64,000 nucleotides of DNA from Streptomyces sp. P3 (GCF_003032475.1 NZ_CP028369.1:930001-994000), one strand, 5' to 3'. Positions 17,559 through 28,585 are shown, counted from the stretch's first letter. Translations and numbers: made by a program. The notes: a model not told the origin generated them from the sequence alone.

Positions 17559-17840
17559 TCAGACGGTGTCGTAGATCCGGACCTCGGGGTCGGCGGCCAG
17601 CAGCGGTGCCAGGCCGCCGACGACGTCCTGCCGGAACAGGTCGGTGTCGAGATAGGCGCGGGCCTCGCCGACGCTCGTGAAGCCGTGGAGCACCTGCACG
17701 TCCTCGTCGCGTACGAGGAGTTCCTTGGACCGGGCTCCCGGGATGGTGTCGAGGAACGGCTGCTTGTACTTCTCGTACACGCCGGCCGCGGCAACGCGGT
17801 TTTCCGCGGCCACCTTCAGGGTGATTTCCAGGTGGGCCAT
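17559..17840 (-). CDS. Small dimeric alpha/beta-barrel-like protein
   Basis: 93 residues from ATG 17840. AHLEITLKVAAENRVA, then SKELLVRDEDVQVLHGF and a helix with AYLDTDLF resemble the ferredoxin-like folds of the ABM/EthD/stress-responsive barrel group, though no catalytic motif is clear. It is 102 bp upstream of the SDR gene on the same strand. Upstream, 17841-17967 contains an AT-rich stretch likely to hold the promoter. Function not assigned. Confidence 0.7.
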   Translation of the reverse strand: MAHLEITLKVAAENRVAAAGVYEKYKQPFLDTIPGARSKELLVRDEDVQVLHGFTSVGEARAYLDTDLFRQDVVGGLAPLLAADPEVRIYDTV

Positions 17841-17967
17841 GACGCATCCTTTCCCGTCGAAATGCACTCGCGGGGATTTCCGCGGGCGATTCGAACGAGA
17901 TAAAGGTAAGTCGCAGTGAAGAGCTCCGGTAGAGGATCTTTTGTGATGCGGATATAACCAACTCGCA

Positions 17968-18927
17968 TTACTGGGGAGCAACGGCCGACGACGGGCCCGC
18001 GGCCTGGCCGTCGGGCTCCTCGCTGTCCTGCTGCGGGACGGGCAGCCGGCATCCGGCGGAGTCGGCGAGGAAGCCGACGAACTCCTCCAGGTCGGCGCCG
18101 AGCGGATTGGCGCGGTCCCAGACCGCCTCGTAGGACATCTCCACCGGAGCACCCCCACGCACGAGCGGACGGCAGCTGGCGTGGTCCGGCGTCACCTTGG
18201 ACTGCGGCAGCAGCGCGGCCCCGACCCCGAGGCGGGCCCATTCGTCCAGGACCCGGTAGCTGGCGGCCTCGCCGGGATAGGTGCGCAGCGGCAGGTCGTT
18301 GTCGCGGAACAGCTGGGTGGTGAAGGTGGTCAGGCCACAGGTGTCGGGAACCAGGATGAAGTCGGCGCCGGCGGCGTCGTTCAGCTCGACCGGATCCTCG
18401 GTGCCGGGGGCAACGGCCGGGTCGATCACGACGACCGGCTCGGTGAAGATGGTGCGGTGCCGGTAGGCGGGCATCGCCTCCACCTCGGGCACCAGGAGCA
18501 CATCAAGACGGCCGTCCTTCAGGGCGGTGCGCAGCAGGCCCAGGTCGGCCTCGCGCAGCACCAGGTCACGCGGGTGGGTCAGGGTGCGGGCGGCGCTGAA
18601 GGCGCAGGCCACCAGATCCGCGCCGATCAGCGGCGAGACGCCCGTACGGATCGCACCCTCGGCCGGACTGGTGAGCCGCCGCGCCTCGGTCGTGACCGAG
18701 TCCAGCGCGTCCAGGGCCCGGTCGATCATCGGCAGAATGCGGGCGCCGTGCGCGGTGGGCTTGACGCCGCGCGGTGAGCGGTCGAACAGCTTGACGCCGA
18801 GCTCCTCCTCCAGGCGCGCCACCCCGTTCGACAGCGCGGGTTGGGTGACGCCGTAGTCGCGTGCCGCGGCACTGAACGACTTGGTACGGGACACGGCCTG
18901 CGCGTACCGCAGCCCTTCGATGTTCAT
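17968..18927 (-). CDS. LysR-family transcriptional regulator
   Basis: 319 residues. N-terminal winged helix (LRYAQAVSRTKSFSAAARDY, then QPALSNGVARLEEELGVKLF) is canonical LysR, followed by a substrate-binding domain (TGVSPLIGADLV onward) and a Gln/Ala-rich tail. Same strand as, and upstream of, the small protein and SDR genes, and divergent from the truncated alcohol dehydrogenase at 19167. LysR regulators usually control the divergent neighbour, so its original target may be the now-broken dehydrogenase. Confidence 0.93.
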   Translation of the reverse strand: MNIEGLRYAQAVSRTKSFSAAARDYGVTQPALSNGVARLEEELGVKLFDRSPRGVKPTAHGARILPMIDRALDALDSVTTEARRLTSPAEGAIRTGVSPLIGADLVACAFSAARTLTHPRDLVLREADLGLLRTALKDGRLDVLLVPEVEAMPAYRHRTIFTEPVVVIDPAVAPGTEDPVELNDAAGADFILVPDTCGLTTFTTQLFRDNDLPLRTYPGEAASYRVLDEWARLGVGAALLPQSKVTPDHASCRPLVRGGAPVEMSYEAVWDRANPLGADLEEFVGFLADSAGCRLPVPQQDSEEPDGQAAGPSSAVAPQ

Positions 18928-19166
18928 CGGGAACCCCTCTCGGCTACAAGCTCAGGCTATAGCCGCATTCATGATCGTCGTCTACCGGATGCCGGGTGTA
19001 CGCCCTACGGTTGACAGAGCACGCTCCGCCGGGCAGGCGGGGTGGAAATCCGGTCTCTTTTCTCGTCCGGTCGTTTCACAGTACCGGGGAATTCCCTGAA
19101 TAGAATCCGCCCCGGATTTCCTAACCCACCTTTCCCGCCCCGGATTTCCCGTCAGGAGTGATGACC

Positions 19167-19922
19167 GTGTCCCAGAACAACAACCCCGCACACCGGGCCG
19201 CCCAGGTGACCGAATCCGGCGGACCGGTCCGTATCTCCGTCGTGCAGCCGCGCGAGCCGGGACCGGGCGAGGTGCGCCTGGATGTGAAGGCGTCCGGCAT
19301 CTGCGCGGCCGACGCCGGCATGGCCGCGAACCCGAAGCCCGCCTATGGCTTCCCGATCACCCCCGGCCACGAGGTCGCCGGAGTCGTCGCCGAGGTCGGC
19401 GAGGGCGTCGCGGGCTGGGAGGCCGGGCAGCGGGCCGGGGTCGGCTGGTTCGGCGGCTCCTGCGGACACTGCACGGCCTGCCGTTCGGGCGACCTGGTCC
19501 ACTGCGCCGAGCGGCGGATTCCCGGCCTGTCCTATGCGGGCGGCTGGGCCACCACCATCACCGTCCCGGCTGACGCGCTCATCCGTATCCCCGACGGGCT
19601 CTCGTACGAGGAGGCCGCGCCGCTCGGCTGCGCGGGCGTGACCACCTTCAACGCGCTGCGGCACAGCGGGGCCGAGCCCGGCGACCGGGTCGCCGTCCTC
19701 GGCATCGGCGGCCTGGGCCACTTCGCGCTGCAGTTCGCCGCGGCCATGGGCTTCGAGACGGTCGCCATCGGACGCGGCGAGGACAAGCGGCAGACCGCGC
19801 TCGACCTCGGCGCGCACCACTACCTCGACGGATCCGCCGAGGACGCCGGCAAGGCGCTGCGCGCCATGGGCGGCGCCCAGCTCATTCTGTCCACGGCCTC
19901 CAGCAGCTCAGAGGTGACTTGA
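19167..19922 (+). pseudogene. Zinc-dependent alcohol dehydrogenase, C-terminally truncated
   Basis: 251 codons against about 340 for the family. The catalytic half is complete: GICAADAG (zinc ligand Cys), PGHEVAGVVAEVGEGV (GHE motif), and the structural-zinc region GGSCGHCTACRSGDLVHC. The NAD-binding half begins (VAVLGIGGLGHFALQFAA) but stops at ILSTASSSSEVT*, about 90 residues early. The stop overlaps the ATG of a DinB remnant (TGATG), consistent with a deletion joining two genes. GTG 19167 has AGGAG 8 nt upstream; ATG 19161 is too close to it. Probably inactive. Confidence 0.85.
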
Positions 19923-20283
19923 TGTACGAGGTGACAGCCCTGCTGCGCGAGTACGACCGTGCCCGCGCCTACACCGACGAACTGTGGAGGACCTCAGCCC
20001 GGACGAGATCACCTGGCGCCCGCACGAGAACTCCAGCGCCATCGGCTGGCACCTCGGACACCAGGCCCACGTCGCCCACTTCATGGTCCGCAACCTCACC
20101 GCCGCCGAACCCAGCCCCGACCCGGAGCTGGACGGCCTCATGGACTCGGCCAACCCGGAGAAGTTCCGCGGCGCCCTGCCCACCGTCGACCGGCTCACCG
20201 CGTTCCGCGACACCGTCGCCGAACGCGTCCACGCCCGCATGAAGAGCGCCACGGCCCGAATCTGCACGGAGTCCCAATCGTGA
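19922..20283 (+). pseudogene. DinB-family protein remnant with frameshift and truncation
   Basis: ATG 19922 reads YEVTALLREYDRARAYTDEL, then shifts frame near 19985 into EDLSPDEITWRPHENSSAIGWHLGHQ with the DinB-type His ligand motif, then TVDRLTAFRDTVAERVHARM, and ends at TGA 20283. A full DinB_2 protein has about 160-180 residues; the third metal-ligand helix is missing. Overlaps the preceding stop. Not functional as written. Confidence 0.8.
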
Positions 20284-20370
20284 AGAAGGTGTGTGGACGG
20301 CTCCTCTCCCCGTCCGCTCCCAGCATCGGGCAGGCGCAGCACCCGAATCCCAGCACGGGCACTCCCATCC

Positions 20371-20395
20371 CATCCCAGCACCATCCCAGCACGGG
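20371..20395 (+). repeat. 25-bp direct repeat, right copy
   Basis: Identical in sequence and orientation to 14645-14669. A partial related unit (CCCAGCACGGGC) lies just before, at 20350-20361. The copy ends exactly where the A-run of the ychF terminator begins, marking the border between decayed accessory DNA and the conserved chromosome. Confidence 0.9.
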
Positions 20396-20432
20396 AAAAA
20401 ACCAAGGGCCCGACTCCGAAGAGCCGGACCCT
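20396..20432 (-). terminator. Rho-independent terminator of ychF
   Basis: On the minus strand a 12-bp stem (AGGGTCCGGCTC with GAGTCGGGCCCT, two G-U pairs) closed by a TTCG tetraloop is followed by TGGTTTTTT. A textbook intrinsic terminator 50 nt after the ychF stop. Confidence 0.85.
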
Positions 20433-20481
20433 ATCTGACCTGCATGTTTGCCAGATCAGCGACGTGGCGTTATGTCACCCG

Positions 20482-21570
<1,089 letters not shown>

Positions 21571-21766
21571 GTTGCGACTTCCCGTGGTGAGAGGGCCAAG
21601 GGGCCAGTCCCGGAGTGAGAGGGCCAGGGGCCAGAGAGCTGACCGGTCCACCAGTTTACGGCGTGCCCCGACTCCGCCCCGCTGGCCTGTCGAACGCTTG
21701 GCCAAGCTGCGCCGTACGGCGTGTCCGACACCCGATTCAGCACATAAACAGACCTATGTTGGTCCG

Positions 21767-22327
21767 ATGGAGCAACACAGGACACGGGCTCCGGACCGGG
21801 GCGCCCGACGGGACACCCCTCCCCTGCCGCCCCAGCCCGGCCCGGAGCGGAGCCGCCACGAGCCCCGCCCCGCCCGGGCCGGACGCGGGCCCGCGCCGCC
21901 GCCACCGCGGAGAATGCCGAACCCCCGGCTGACCGGTCTCGGCGCCGGGCTGTTCGGCTCGGCACTGATGTGCGTGCTCGGCTTGCTGGACCAGCTGCTG
22001 TTCGGGGCCTCGCTCACGGTGTACGGCGTGCTGTTCCTGCCGGTGTGCCTGCTGACCGCGCTCTGGGTGCGGGACGCCGAGCTGCTGTCCGCACCGGTGG
22101 TCGCGCCGATCGCCTTCTCCGCCGGGCTGCTGCCCGTGGCCGTGGGCGGCAACGGGATCGGGGCGCGTCTGATGGGCCTGGCCACGGCACTGGCCACCCA
22201 GGTCGGCTGGCTGTACGGCGGGACGCTGCTGGCGGCGCTGACCGTCCTGGCGCGCGGCCTGCGCCTGGCGGTGGCCCGCCGCAGGAACCAGGTCCGCCGC
22301 CCACCGGCCCGCCGGAACCCGTCGTAG
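21767..22327 (+). CDS. DUF6542-type membrane protein
   Basis: 186 residues from ATG 21767. A 55-residue Pro/Arg-rich cytoplasmic lead is followed by four predicted membrane segments (start LTGLGAGLFGSALMCVLGLL; later LLTALWV, APIAFSAGLLPVAVGG, TLLAALTVLA) and a basic tail. Resembles the Streptomyces DUF6542 proteins found beside ppgK/ychF. Function unknown. No clear Shine-Dalgarno. Confidence 0.75.
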   Translation: MEQHRTRAPDRGARRDTPPLPPQPGPERSRHEPRPARAGRGPAPPPPRRMPNPRLTGLGAGLFGSALMCVLGLLDQLLFGASLTVYGVLFLPVCLLTALWVRDAELLSAPVVAPIAFSAGLLPVAVGGNGIGARLMGLATALATQVGWLYGGTLLAALTVLARGLRLAVARRRNQVRRPPARRNPS

Positions 22328-22396
22328 CCGTGTCGCGGTTCCTGGCCATGACCGCCGTCGTGGACGCCACGGCCCCGACAGCCCCGGCGACCCCGC

Positions 22397-23143
22397 TCAG
22401 TCGCTCTTCGCCGCGTGCATCGCCGCGCCCACGATCCCCGCGTTGTTCTGCAGCTGGGCCGGGACGATCTCCGCCTTGACGCCTTCGATGAACGGCAGGA
22501 ACTTGTCGGCCTTGCGGCTGACGCCGCCGCCGATGATGAACAGCTCCGGCGAGAAGAGCATCTCGACATGGGCGAGGTACTTCTGGACGCGGTGCGCCCA
22601 GTGCTCCCACGTCAGCTCGTGGTCCTCCCTGGCCTTGCTGCTGGCACGCTTCTCGGCGTCGTGGCCGTGCAGCTCCAGATGGCCGAGCTCGGTGTTGGGG
22701 ACCAGCGTGCCGTCCACGAACAGGGCGCTGCCGATGCCCGTGCCGAACGTCAGCAAAATCACCGTGCCGCCACGGCCGCGCCCGGCGCCGAAGGACATCT
22801 CGGCGACGCCCGCCGCGTCCGCGTCGTTGACCACGGTGACCGGCAGGCCGCCCAGCCGCTCACTGAACAAGGCACGCGCGTCGGTGTCGATCCAGCCCTT
22901 GTCGACGTTGGCCGCGGTGCGGATCGTGGAGCCGCCGGTGACCACGCCCGGGAAGGTCAGCCCCACGGGCCCCGTCCACCCGAAGTGCTCCACGACCTGC
23001 TGCACGCCGTCGGCGACGCCGTCGGGCGTCGCCGGGTACGGGGTGAGCACTTTGAGCCGTTCCTGAGCCAGGTCGCCCTTGTCCAGGTCCACCGGGGCGC
23101 CCTTGATTCCGGAACCGCCGATGTCCACGCCGAAGATCTGCAT
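22397..23143 (-). CDS. ppgK: Polyphosphate glucokinase
   Basis: 248 residues, full length. ROK-family kinase: [17 protein letters not shown] (phosphate 1), [22 protein letters not shown] (catalytic Asp region), [17 protein letters not shown] (phosphate 2) and ELGHLELHG. Phosphorylates glucose with inorganic polyphosphate or ATP in the cytoplasm. The actinobacterial polyP-binding region [17 protein letters not shown] is present. Divergent from nothing upstream; ispH follows upstream on the same strand with a 29-bp gap. Confidence 0.96.
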   Translation of the reverse strand: MQIFGVDIGGSGIKGAPVDLDKGDLAQERLKVLTPYPATPDGVADGVQQVVEHFGWTGPVGLTFPGVVTGGSTIRTAANVDKGWIDTDARALFSERLGGLPVTVVNDADAAGVAEMSFGAGRGRGGTVILLTFGTGIGSALFVDGTLVPNTELGHLELHGHDAEKRASSKAREDHELTWEHWAHRVQKYLAHVEMLFSPELFIIGGGVSRKADKFLPFIEGVKAEIVPAQLQNNAGIVGAAMHAAKSD

Positions 23144-23172
23144 GGCTCCACGTTACGACGCCCGACGGACCG

Positions 23173-24228
23173 TCATTCGGTCGAGGTACCCGCCGCACCG
23201 GACGCCGTACCCGAGGTCGTGCCGGACGTCGTGCCGCTCCCGCCGCGGTCGGCGGCCAGCGCCGCCGCCTCCTCGCGCAGGTCGCGACGGAGCTCCTTGG
23301 GCAGCGAGAAGGTGATGTGCTCCTCCGCGGCCTTGACGAGCTCGACGTCCCCGTAGCCGCGCTCGGTGAGCCAGGCCAGCACCTCCTCGACGAGGACCTC
23401 GGGGACGGAGGCGCCGGAGGTGACGCCCACCGTCGTCACGCCGTCCAGCCAGGCCTCGTCGATCTCGCTCGCGAAGTCCACCAGGTAGGCCTCGCGGGAA
23501 CCGGCGAGCTTGGCGACCTCGACCAGGCGCTTGGAGTTCGAGGAGTTGCGGGAGCCGACCACGATGACCAGTTCCGCCTCCGCGCCCATCTGCTTCACCG
23601 CGAGCTGACGGTTCTGCGTGGCGTAGCAGATGTCGTCGCTGGGCGGGGAGATGAGCTGCGGGAACTTCTCCTTCAGAGCGTCGACCGTCTCCATCGTCTC
23701 GTCGACGGAGAGGGTGGTCTGGGAGAGCCACACGATCTTCGACGGGTCGCGGACCTCGACCTTGGCGACGTCCGCGGGGCCGTCGACCAGCTGGATGTGG
23801 TCCGGGGCCTCGCCGGAGGTGCCGATGACCTCCTCGTGGCCCTCGTGCCCGATCAGGAGGATGTCGTAGTCCTCCTGGGCGAAGCGGACCGCTTCCTTGT
23901 GGACCTTGGTGACCAGCGGGCAGGTCGCGTCGATGGTGGCGAGGCGCCCGCGCGCGGCCTCCTCGTGGACGACCGGGGCGACACCGTGGGCGGAGAACAT
24001 GACGATGTTGCCCGGCGGCACCTCCTCCGTCCGCTCGACGAAGATCGCGCCCTTCTTCTCCAGGGTCTGCACCACGTACTTGTTGTGGACGATCTCGTGC
24101 CGGACGTAGACCGGGGCCCCGTACTGCTCCAGGGCCTTCTCCACGGCGATCACGGCACGGTCGACGCCCGCGCAGTAGCCCCGGGGGGCGGCGAGCAGGA
24201 CACGGCGGCGGCCAGGCGAAGCAGTCAT
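23173..24228 (-). CDS. ispH: 4-hydroxy-3-methylbut-2-enyl diphosphate reductase
   Basis: 351 residues. Last enzyme of the MEP pathway to IPP/DMAPP; the three [4Fe-4S] Cys lie in [23 protein letters not shown] and [12 protein letters not shown]. The Glu of the family is in [14 protein letters not shown] context. A low-complexity Ser/Gly/Thr tail (about 325-351) is typical of Streptomyces copies. ATG 24228 taken; an in-frame ATG at 24237 (MGHMTA) is equally possible since neither has a clear Shine-Dalgarno. Divergent from xseA. Confidence 0.96.
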   Translation of the reverse strand: MTASPGRRRVLLAAPRGYCAGVDRAVIAVEKALEQYGAPVYVRHEIVHNKYVVQTLEKKGAIFVERTEEVPPGNIVMFSAHGVAPVVHEEAARGRLATIDATCPLVTKVHKEAVRFAQEDYDILLIGHEGHEEVIGTSGEAPDHIQLVDGPADVAKVEVRDPSKIVWLSQTTLSVDETMETVDALKEKFPQLISPPSDDICYATQNRQLAVKQMGAEAELVIVVGSRNSSNSKRLVEVAKLAGSREAYLVDFASEIDEAWLDGVTTVGVTSGASVPEVLVEEVLAWLTERGYGDVELVKAAEEHITFSLPKELRRDLREEAAALAADRGGSGTTSGTTSGTASGAAGTSTE

Positions 24229-24402
24229 GTGTCCCATCGTAAGGCCGTGTCCGGCGGCCGTCGGCGACGCGGGGCTGCCGTCCCCGCACCCCCCGGTCCG
24301 GTCCCGGACGGCCCTCGTCCGCGAGCTCCCCCGGAGGGGGAGCCGAGACCGGGCCGATCGGCCGCTCCCGCGTTGTCGGTGCCGGCCGATACTGTCGTCG
24401 GC

Positions 24403-25611
24403 ATGGCTGTGAACACGTCCGCGGACGCCCCGCTGCCCGTCGGTCAGGTGTCGCGGCTCATCGGAGGCTGGATCGACCGGCTCGGCGCGGTGTGGGTCGA
24501 GGGGCAGATCACCCAGTTGTCCCGGCGTCCGGGCGCCGGGGTCGTCTTCCTCACCCTGCGGGACCCCTCGCACGACATCTCCGTGGGCGTGACCTGCTAC
24601 CGCCAGGTCTTCGACGCGGTCGCGGACGTCGTGGGCGAGGGCGCGCGGGTCGTCGTCCACGCGAAGCCGGAGTGGTACGCGCCGCGCGGGCAGCTGTCGC
24701 TGCGGGCCGTGGAGATCAAGCCGGTCGGCGTCGGGGAGCTGCTGGCGCGGCTGGAGCAGTTGAAGAAGTCCCTGGCGGCGGAGGGGCTGTTCGACCCGGC
24801 TCGGAAGAAACCGCTGCCGTTCCTGCCGCAGCTGGTCGGCCTCGTGTGCGGCCGGGCCTCCGCCGCCGAGCGGGATGTCCTGGAGAACGCCCGGCACCGC
24901 TGGCCCGCGGTCCGTTTCGAGGTCCGCAACGTCGCCGTCCAGGGCGTGCACGCGGTGACGCAGGTCGTCCAGGCCGTGAAGGAGCTGGACGCGCTGGATG
25001 AGGTGGACGTGATCGTCGTCGCGCGGGGCGGCGGCAGCGTCGAGGACCTGCTGCCGTTCTCCGACGAGCAGTTGGTCCGGGCCGTCGCCGCCTGCCGCAC
25101 GCCCCTCGTCTCGGCGATCGGGCACGAGCCGGACAACCCGCTGCTGGACCATGTGGCCGACCTGCGTGCCTCGACGCCGACCGACGCCGCGAAGAAGGTG
25201 GTGCCGGACGTCGGCGAGGAGCTGGAGCGGGTGCGGATGCTGCGCGGGCGGGCGCGGCGCTGCGCGCAGGCGTATCTGGAGCGGGAGGAGCGCGGGCTGG
25301 CCCACGCGCTGGCACGGCCCGCGATACAGGATCCGCACCGGATGATCGACGAGCGGGCCGATCTCGTGGCCTCGCTCGCCGACCGCGCCCGGCGCACGCT
25401 CGGCCACCTCCTCGACCGCGCGGACTCCGAGTTGGGTCACACGCACGCACGCGTGGTGGCTCTCTCGCCGGCCGCGACGCTGAAGCGGGGGTACGCGGTG
25501 CTGCAGAAGGCCGATGGGCACGTGGTGCGGGCCCCGGGCGAGGCGGCGGCGGGCGAGTCGTTGCGCGCGAGGGTGGCCGGGGGCGAGTTCACCGTTCGAG
25601 TCGACGAGTAG
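24403..25611 (+). CDS. xseA: Exodeoxyribonuclease VII large subunit
   Basis: 402 residues. N-terminal OB-fold ([20 protein letters not shown]), then the nuclease domain with [21 protein letters not shown] and [20 protein letters not shown], the invariant exoVII motifs; a long helical region (270-380) and a C-terminal strand that docks XseB. Degrades single-stranded DNA. ATG 24403 begins the conserved N-terminus; the open frame extends far upstream over ispH but that is a shadow. xseB follows after 12 bp. Confidence 0.96.
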   Translation: MAVNTSADAPLPVGQVSRLIGGWIDRLGAVWVEGQITQLSRRPGAGVVFLTLRDPSHDISVGVTCYRQVFDAVADVVGEGARVVVHAKPEWYAPRGQLSLRAVEIKPVGVGELLARLEQLKKSLAAEGLFDPARKKPLPFLPQLVGLVCGRASAAERDVLENARHRWPAVRFEVRNVAVQGVHAVTQVVQAVKELDALDEVDVIVVARGGGSVEDLLPFSDEQLVRAVAACRTPLVSAIGHEPDNPLLDHVADLRASTPTDAAKKVVPDVGEELERVRMLRGRARRCAQAYLEREERGLAHALARPAIQDPHRMIDERADLVASLADRARRTLGHLLDRADSELGHTHARVVALSPAATLKRGYAVLQKADGHVVRAPGEAAAGESLRARVAGGEFTVRVDE

Positions 25612-25623
25612 GAACACAGGGAC

Positions 25624-25848
25624 ATGAAGAGCACGACGGACGAGGCGCTCGGGTACGAGCAGGCCCGCGACGAGCTGATCGAGGTCGTACGGCGTCTGGA
25701 GGCGGGGGGCACGACGCTGGAGGAGTCCCTCGCCCTCTGGGAGCGTGGGGAGGAGCTGGCCAAGGTGTGCCGGCGCTGGCTGGAAGGCGCCCGGGAGCGG
25801 CTGGACGCGGCGCTCGCCGAGGAGGAGGGGACCTCGGAGGAGCAGTGA
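25624..25848 (+). CDS. xseB: Exodeoxyribonuclease VII small subunit
   Basis: 74 residues. The two-helix XseB fold with [20 protein letters not shown] and [20 protein letters not shown], all conserved. Forms the exoVII complex with XseA; transcribed with it. ATG 25624 is 12 bp after xseA. Confidence 0.96.
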   Translation: MKSTTDEALGYEQARDELIEVVRRLEAGGTTLEESLALWERGEELAKVCRRWLEGARERLDAALAEEEGTSEEQ

Positions 25849-26077
25849 GCCGGGCCGCAGCCCGGTACCGGCCGCAGATCGGTCCCGACCGCAGCTCGGT
25901 CCCGGCCGGGGACGGCCGACTCCTGGGACGGGGTGCCGGCGACCCCTGCGACGGAGGGGAGGGCGACCCCGGCGCCAGGTGCGGGCCGCCGCACGCCAGG
26001 GTGCGGGCGACCCCCGGGTCGCGGGGGTGGCTGTACGGGTGATGTGAAGCGGATCACCCCGCCCCCATCTTTGTTGA
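25849..26077. other. Repeat-rich noncoding region after xseB
   Basis: Degenerate CCGCAGnTCGGTCCC-like units (25868-25925) and C-rich runs; no gene seen. The last part precedes the nitroreductase promoter. Confidence 0.5.
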
Positions 26078-26088
26078 AAGTTGAACTT
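26078..26088. promoter_or_regulatory. Palindromic operator upstream of the nitroreductase
   Basis: AAGTTGAACTT is a perfect palindrome about a central G, within TTGTTGAAAGTTGAACTTAC, which also holds two GTTGAA half-sites. AT-rich for the region and 84 bp before the start codon. The form suits a MarR- or HxlR-type repressor; the regulator is not encoded next to it. Confidence 0.5.
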
Positions 26089-26171
26089 ACCTCCCGTACT
26101 GTCGGTGCCGTCAGCCGATCCGGACCACGGTCCGGTACCGGATCAGGACGCCATCAGAAGGAAGCCCCCGC

Positions 26172-26762
26172 ATGTCTCTCGTTCTTGACGCCGCCGCCCA
26201 GGACCTGCTGTTCCGCGAGGCTCGCACCGCGAACACCTTCACCGACGAGCCGGTGACCGACGAGCAGGTCCAGGCGATCTACGACCTCGTCAAGTACGGC
26301 CCGACGGCGTTCAACCAGACCCCGCTGCGCGTCACCCTGGTCCGCTCCCCCGAGGCCCGCGAGCGCCTGGTGCGGCACATGGCCGAGGGCAACCAGGCCA
26401 AGACCTCCACCGCCCCGCTGGTCGCGATCCTCTCCGCGGACAACGAGTTCCACGAGGAGCTGCCCACCCTGTTCCCGGCCTTCCCGCAGGCCAAGGAGCT
26501 CTTCTTCAGCGAGCGCCCGGCCCGCGAGGGCGCCGCCGCCCTGAACGCCGCCCTCCAGGCCGCGTACTTCATCATCGGCGTCCGCGCCGCCGGCCTCGCC
26601 GCCGGCCCGATGACCGGCGTGGACCTCGAGGGCGTCCGCAAGGAGTTCCTCGACGACGACCACACCCCGCTGATGGTCGTCAACATCGGCAAGCCGGGCG
26701 AGGGCGCCTGGTACCCGCGCTCTCCGCGCCTGGCCTACGACGAGGTCGTCACCACCGTCTGA
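26172..26762 (+). CDS. Nitroreductase-family protein (RutE/malonic semialdehyde reductase-like)
   Basis: 196 residues. NADH/NADPH-dependent FMN enzyme of the HadB/RutE subgroup: RTANTFTDEPVTDEQVQAIY at the N-terminus, KYGPTAFNQTPLRVTLV (FMN binding) and GLAAGPMTGVDLEGV. RutE reduces malonic semialdehyde in pyrimidine degradation, but no other rut gene is nearby, so the substrate is open. Preceded by the AAGTTGAACTT palindrome and followed by a bidirectional terminator. ATG 26172 with AGAAGGAAG upstream. Confidence 0.88.
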   Translation: MSLVLDAAAQDLLFREARTANTFTDEPVTDEQVQAIYDLVKYGPTAFNQTPLRVTLVRSPEARERLVRHMAEGNQAKTSTAPLVAILSADNEFHEELPTLFPAFPQAKELFFSERPAREGAAALNAALQAAYFIIGVRAAGLAAGPMTGVDLEGVRKEFLDDDHTPLMVVNIGKPGEGAWYPRSPRLAYDEVVTTV

Positions 26763-26775
26763 GACCGCTGACCCA

Positions 26776-26812
26776 CGAGGAGGCCCCCGGCAGTGCGCCG
26801 GGGGCCTCCTCG
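26776..26812. terminator. Bidirectional terminator hairpin
   Basis: Perfect 16-bp stem (CGAGGAGGCCCCCGGC and its complement) with a 5-nt loop between convergent genes ending at 26762 and 26827. Confidence 0.85.
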
Positions 26813-26826
26813 TACGTCCGGGGCGC

Positions 26827-27351
26827 TCACGCCAGCTTCAGCGCGCCGGCCATCGTCGAGAGCGGGCCGAAGCCGGCCGTGCCCGCGACCACCGTGGTGG
26901 AGCCGCCGGCGTCCTTCAGCACGAGCGCGTCGTAGCGGCCACCGGTGTAGCGGATCCAGGTGCGCCCGCCGATCTGCTCGGTGACCTTGGTCTCGGTCGC
27001 CCCCTGGCTGGCTTCCTCGATGAACTGCGAGCGCCGCTGGGTGGACTGCTCGATGGTCACGTACTCCCCCTCGGGGGTGTGGAAACCGAGGTGCCACGCG
27101 TCGAATTCGTCGCCCCGGAAACGCACCGAGGTGGCCTTCCAGCTGCTCGGCAGGCCCTCGGGCGCGGCCACCGGGTACGACGCCGCGCGGCGCGCCGTGA
27201 GGAGTTCGACGCGGTAGTCGACCCGCTTGACGTCGGGAGCGCGGTCGTCGTGAGGGATGAAGAGATAGATCACCCACGCCGCGATCATGATGAGCCCCAG
27301 GGAGAGGATCATGTCCCGGGCCGTCTTCTGCCTGCCGTTCGAACCTGCCAC
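26827..27351 (-). CDS. DUF4245 membrane-anchored protein
   Basis: 174 residues from GTG 27351. One N-terminal membrane segment ([19 protein letters not shown], about 13-31) then an extracytoplasmic DUF4245 domain with [20 protein letters not shown] and [16 protein letters not shown]. Widespread in actinobacteria next to glpX; function unknown. GGGG precedes the GTG; the longer frame to 27444 enters the glpX promoter region. Confidence 0.85.
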   Translation of the reverse strand: MAGSNGRQKTARDMILSLGLIMIAAWVIYLFIPHDDRAPDVKRVDYRVELLTARRAASYPVAAPEGLPSSWKATSVRFRGDEFDAWHLGFHTPEGEYVTIEQSTQRRSQFIEEASQGATETKVTEQIGGRTWIRYTGGRYDALVLKDAGGSTTVVAGTAGFGPLSTMAGALKLA

Positions 27352-27481
27352 GCCCCTATCGTCGCAGGTGCCCGATGCGCTCATCCGTGGGGTCCCCTGC
27401 TCATTTTGTCGGACTGACGATAGAGTCGGAGATCGAACCCTCATCCGGCCGTCGTCGTATCAGTCAGAAAGGTGCGCTCCG

Positions 27482-28516
27482 ATGACCGAGCATCATCACT
27501 TGCCGTCCGAACTCGATGTCCCCTCCGAGGCCCCGGACCGCAACCTCGCCCTGGAGCTCGTCCGGGTGACCGAAGCGGCCGCGATGGCCGCCGGCCGCTG
27601 GGTGGGACGCGGGGACAAGAACGGCGCCGACGGCGCCGCGGTACGCGCGATGCGGACCCTCGTCTCCACCGTGTCGATGAACGGCGTGGTCGTCATCGGC
27701 GAGGGCGAGAAGGACGAAGCCCCGATGCTCTTCAACGGCGAGCGCGTCGGCGACCAGACCGGCCCCGAGGTCGACATCGCCGTCGACCCCATCGACGGCA
27801 CCACGCTGACCGCGAAGGGGATGCCGAACGCGATCGCCGTCCTCGCGGCCACCGAGCGCGGCGCGATGTTCGACCCGTCCGCCGTGTTCTACATGGACAA
27901 GCTGGTCACCGGCCCCGAGGCCGCCGAGTTCGTCGACATCAACGCGCCCGTCGACGTCAACATCCGCCGGGTGGCGAAGGCCAAGCGGGCCACGCCGGAG
28001 GACGTCACCGTCGTCATCCTGGACCGGCCGCGGCACGCGGGCATCATCGAGGAGATCCGGGCGACCGGGGCGCGCATCAAGCTGATCTCCGACGGCGACG
28101 TGGCCGGCTCGATCCTGGCGCTGCGCGAGGGCACCGGCGTCGACCTGCTGCTCGGCATCGGCGGCACCCCCGAGGGCATCATCTCGGCATGCGCCGTGAA
28201 GTGCCTGGGGGGCGTCATCCAGGGCAAGCTCTGGCCCAAGGACGACGAGGAGCGGCAGCGGGCGATCGACGCCGGGCACGACCTCGACCGGGTGCTGACC
28301 ACCGAGGATCTGGTGACCGGCGAGAACGTGTTCTTCGTCGCCACCGGCATCACCGACGGTGAACTGCTGCGGGGCGTCCGGTACCGGTCGGAGACCGCGA
28401 CCACCGACTCGATCGTGATGCGGTCGAAGTCCGGGACGGTCCGGCGGATCGACTCCGAGCACCGGCTGAGCAAGCTGCGGGCCTACAGCGCGGTCGACTT
28501 CGACCGGGCCAAGTAG
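27482..28516 (+). CDS. glpX: Class II fructose-1,6-bisphosphatase
   Basis: 344 residues, full length. [14 protein letters not shown] (metal-binding Glu), [17 protein letters not shown] (DPxDGT motif of the Li-sensitive phosphatase fold) and [11 protein letters not shown] are the GlpX hallmarks. Gluconeogenic, cytoplasmic; the main FBPase of actinobacteria. GAAAGGTGCGCTCCG precedes ATG 27482. Ends in a strong hairpin. Confidence 0.96.
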   Translation: MTEHHHLPSELDVPSEAPDRNLALELVRVTEAAAMAAGRWVGRGDKNGADGAAVRAMRTLVSTVSMNGVVVIGEGEKDEAPMLFNGERVGDQTGPEVDIAVDPIDGTTLTAKGMPNAIAVLAATERGAMFDPSAVFYMDKLVTGPEAAEFVDINAPVDVNIRRVAKAKRATPEDVTVVILDRPRHAGIIEEIRATGARIKLISDGDVAGSILALREGTGVDLLLGIGGTPEGIISACAVKCLGGVIQGKLWPKDDEERQRAIDAGHDLDRVLTTEDLVTGENVFFVATGITDGELLRGVRYRSETATTDSIVMRSKSGTVRRIDSEHRLSKLRAYSAVDFDRAK

Positions 28517-28551
28517 GCCGCCGGCCCGACAGGGCCGGAAAGCAGCCGAGG

Positions 28552-28581
28552 AGGGCGCCCCCGGTGCGGAGGGGGCGCCCT
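28552..28581. terminator. Bidirectional terminator hairpin
   Basis: 11-bp perfect stem (AGGGCGCCCCC / GGGGGCGCCCT) with an 8-nt loop, between glpX and the convergent WhiB gene. Confidence 0.8.
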
Positions 28582-28585
28582 TCGT

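Noticed and set aside
23317..25611. Extension of xseA upstream to 23317
   Set aside because: The extra region is antisense of ispH; XseA length and its N-terminal OB-fold fit ATG 24403.
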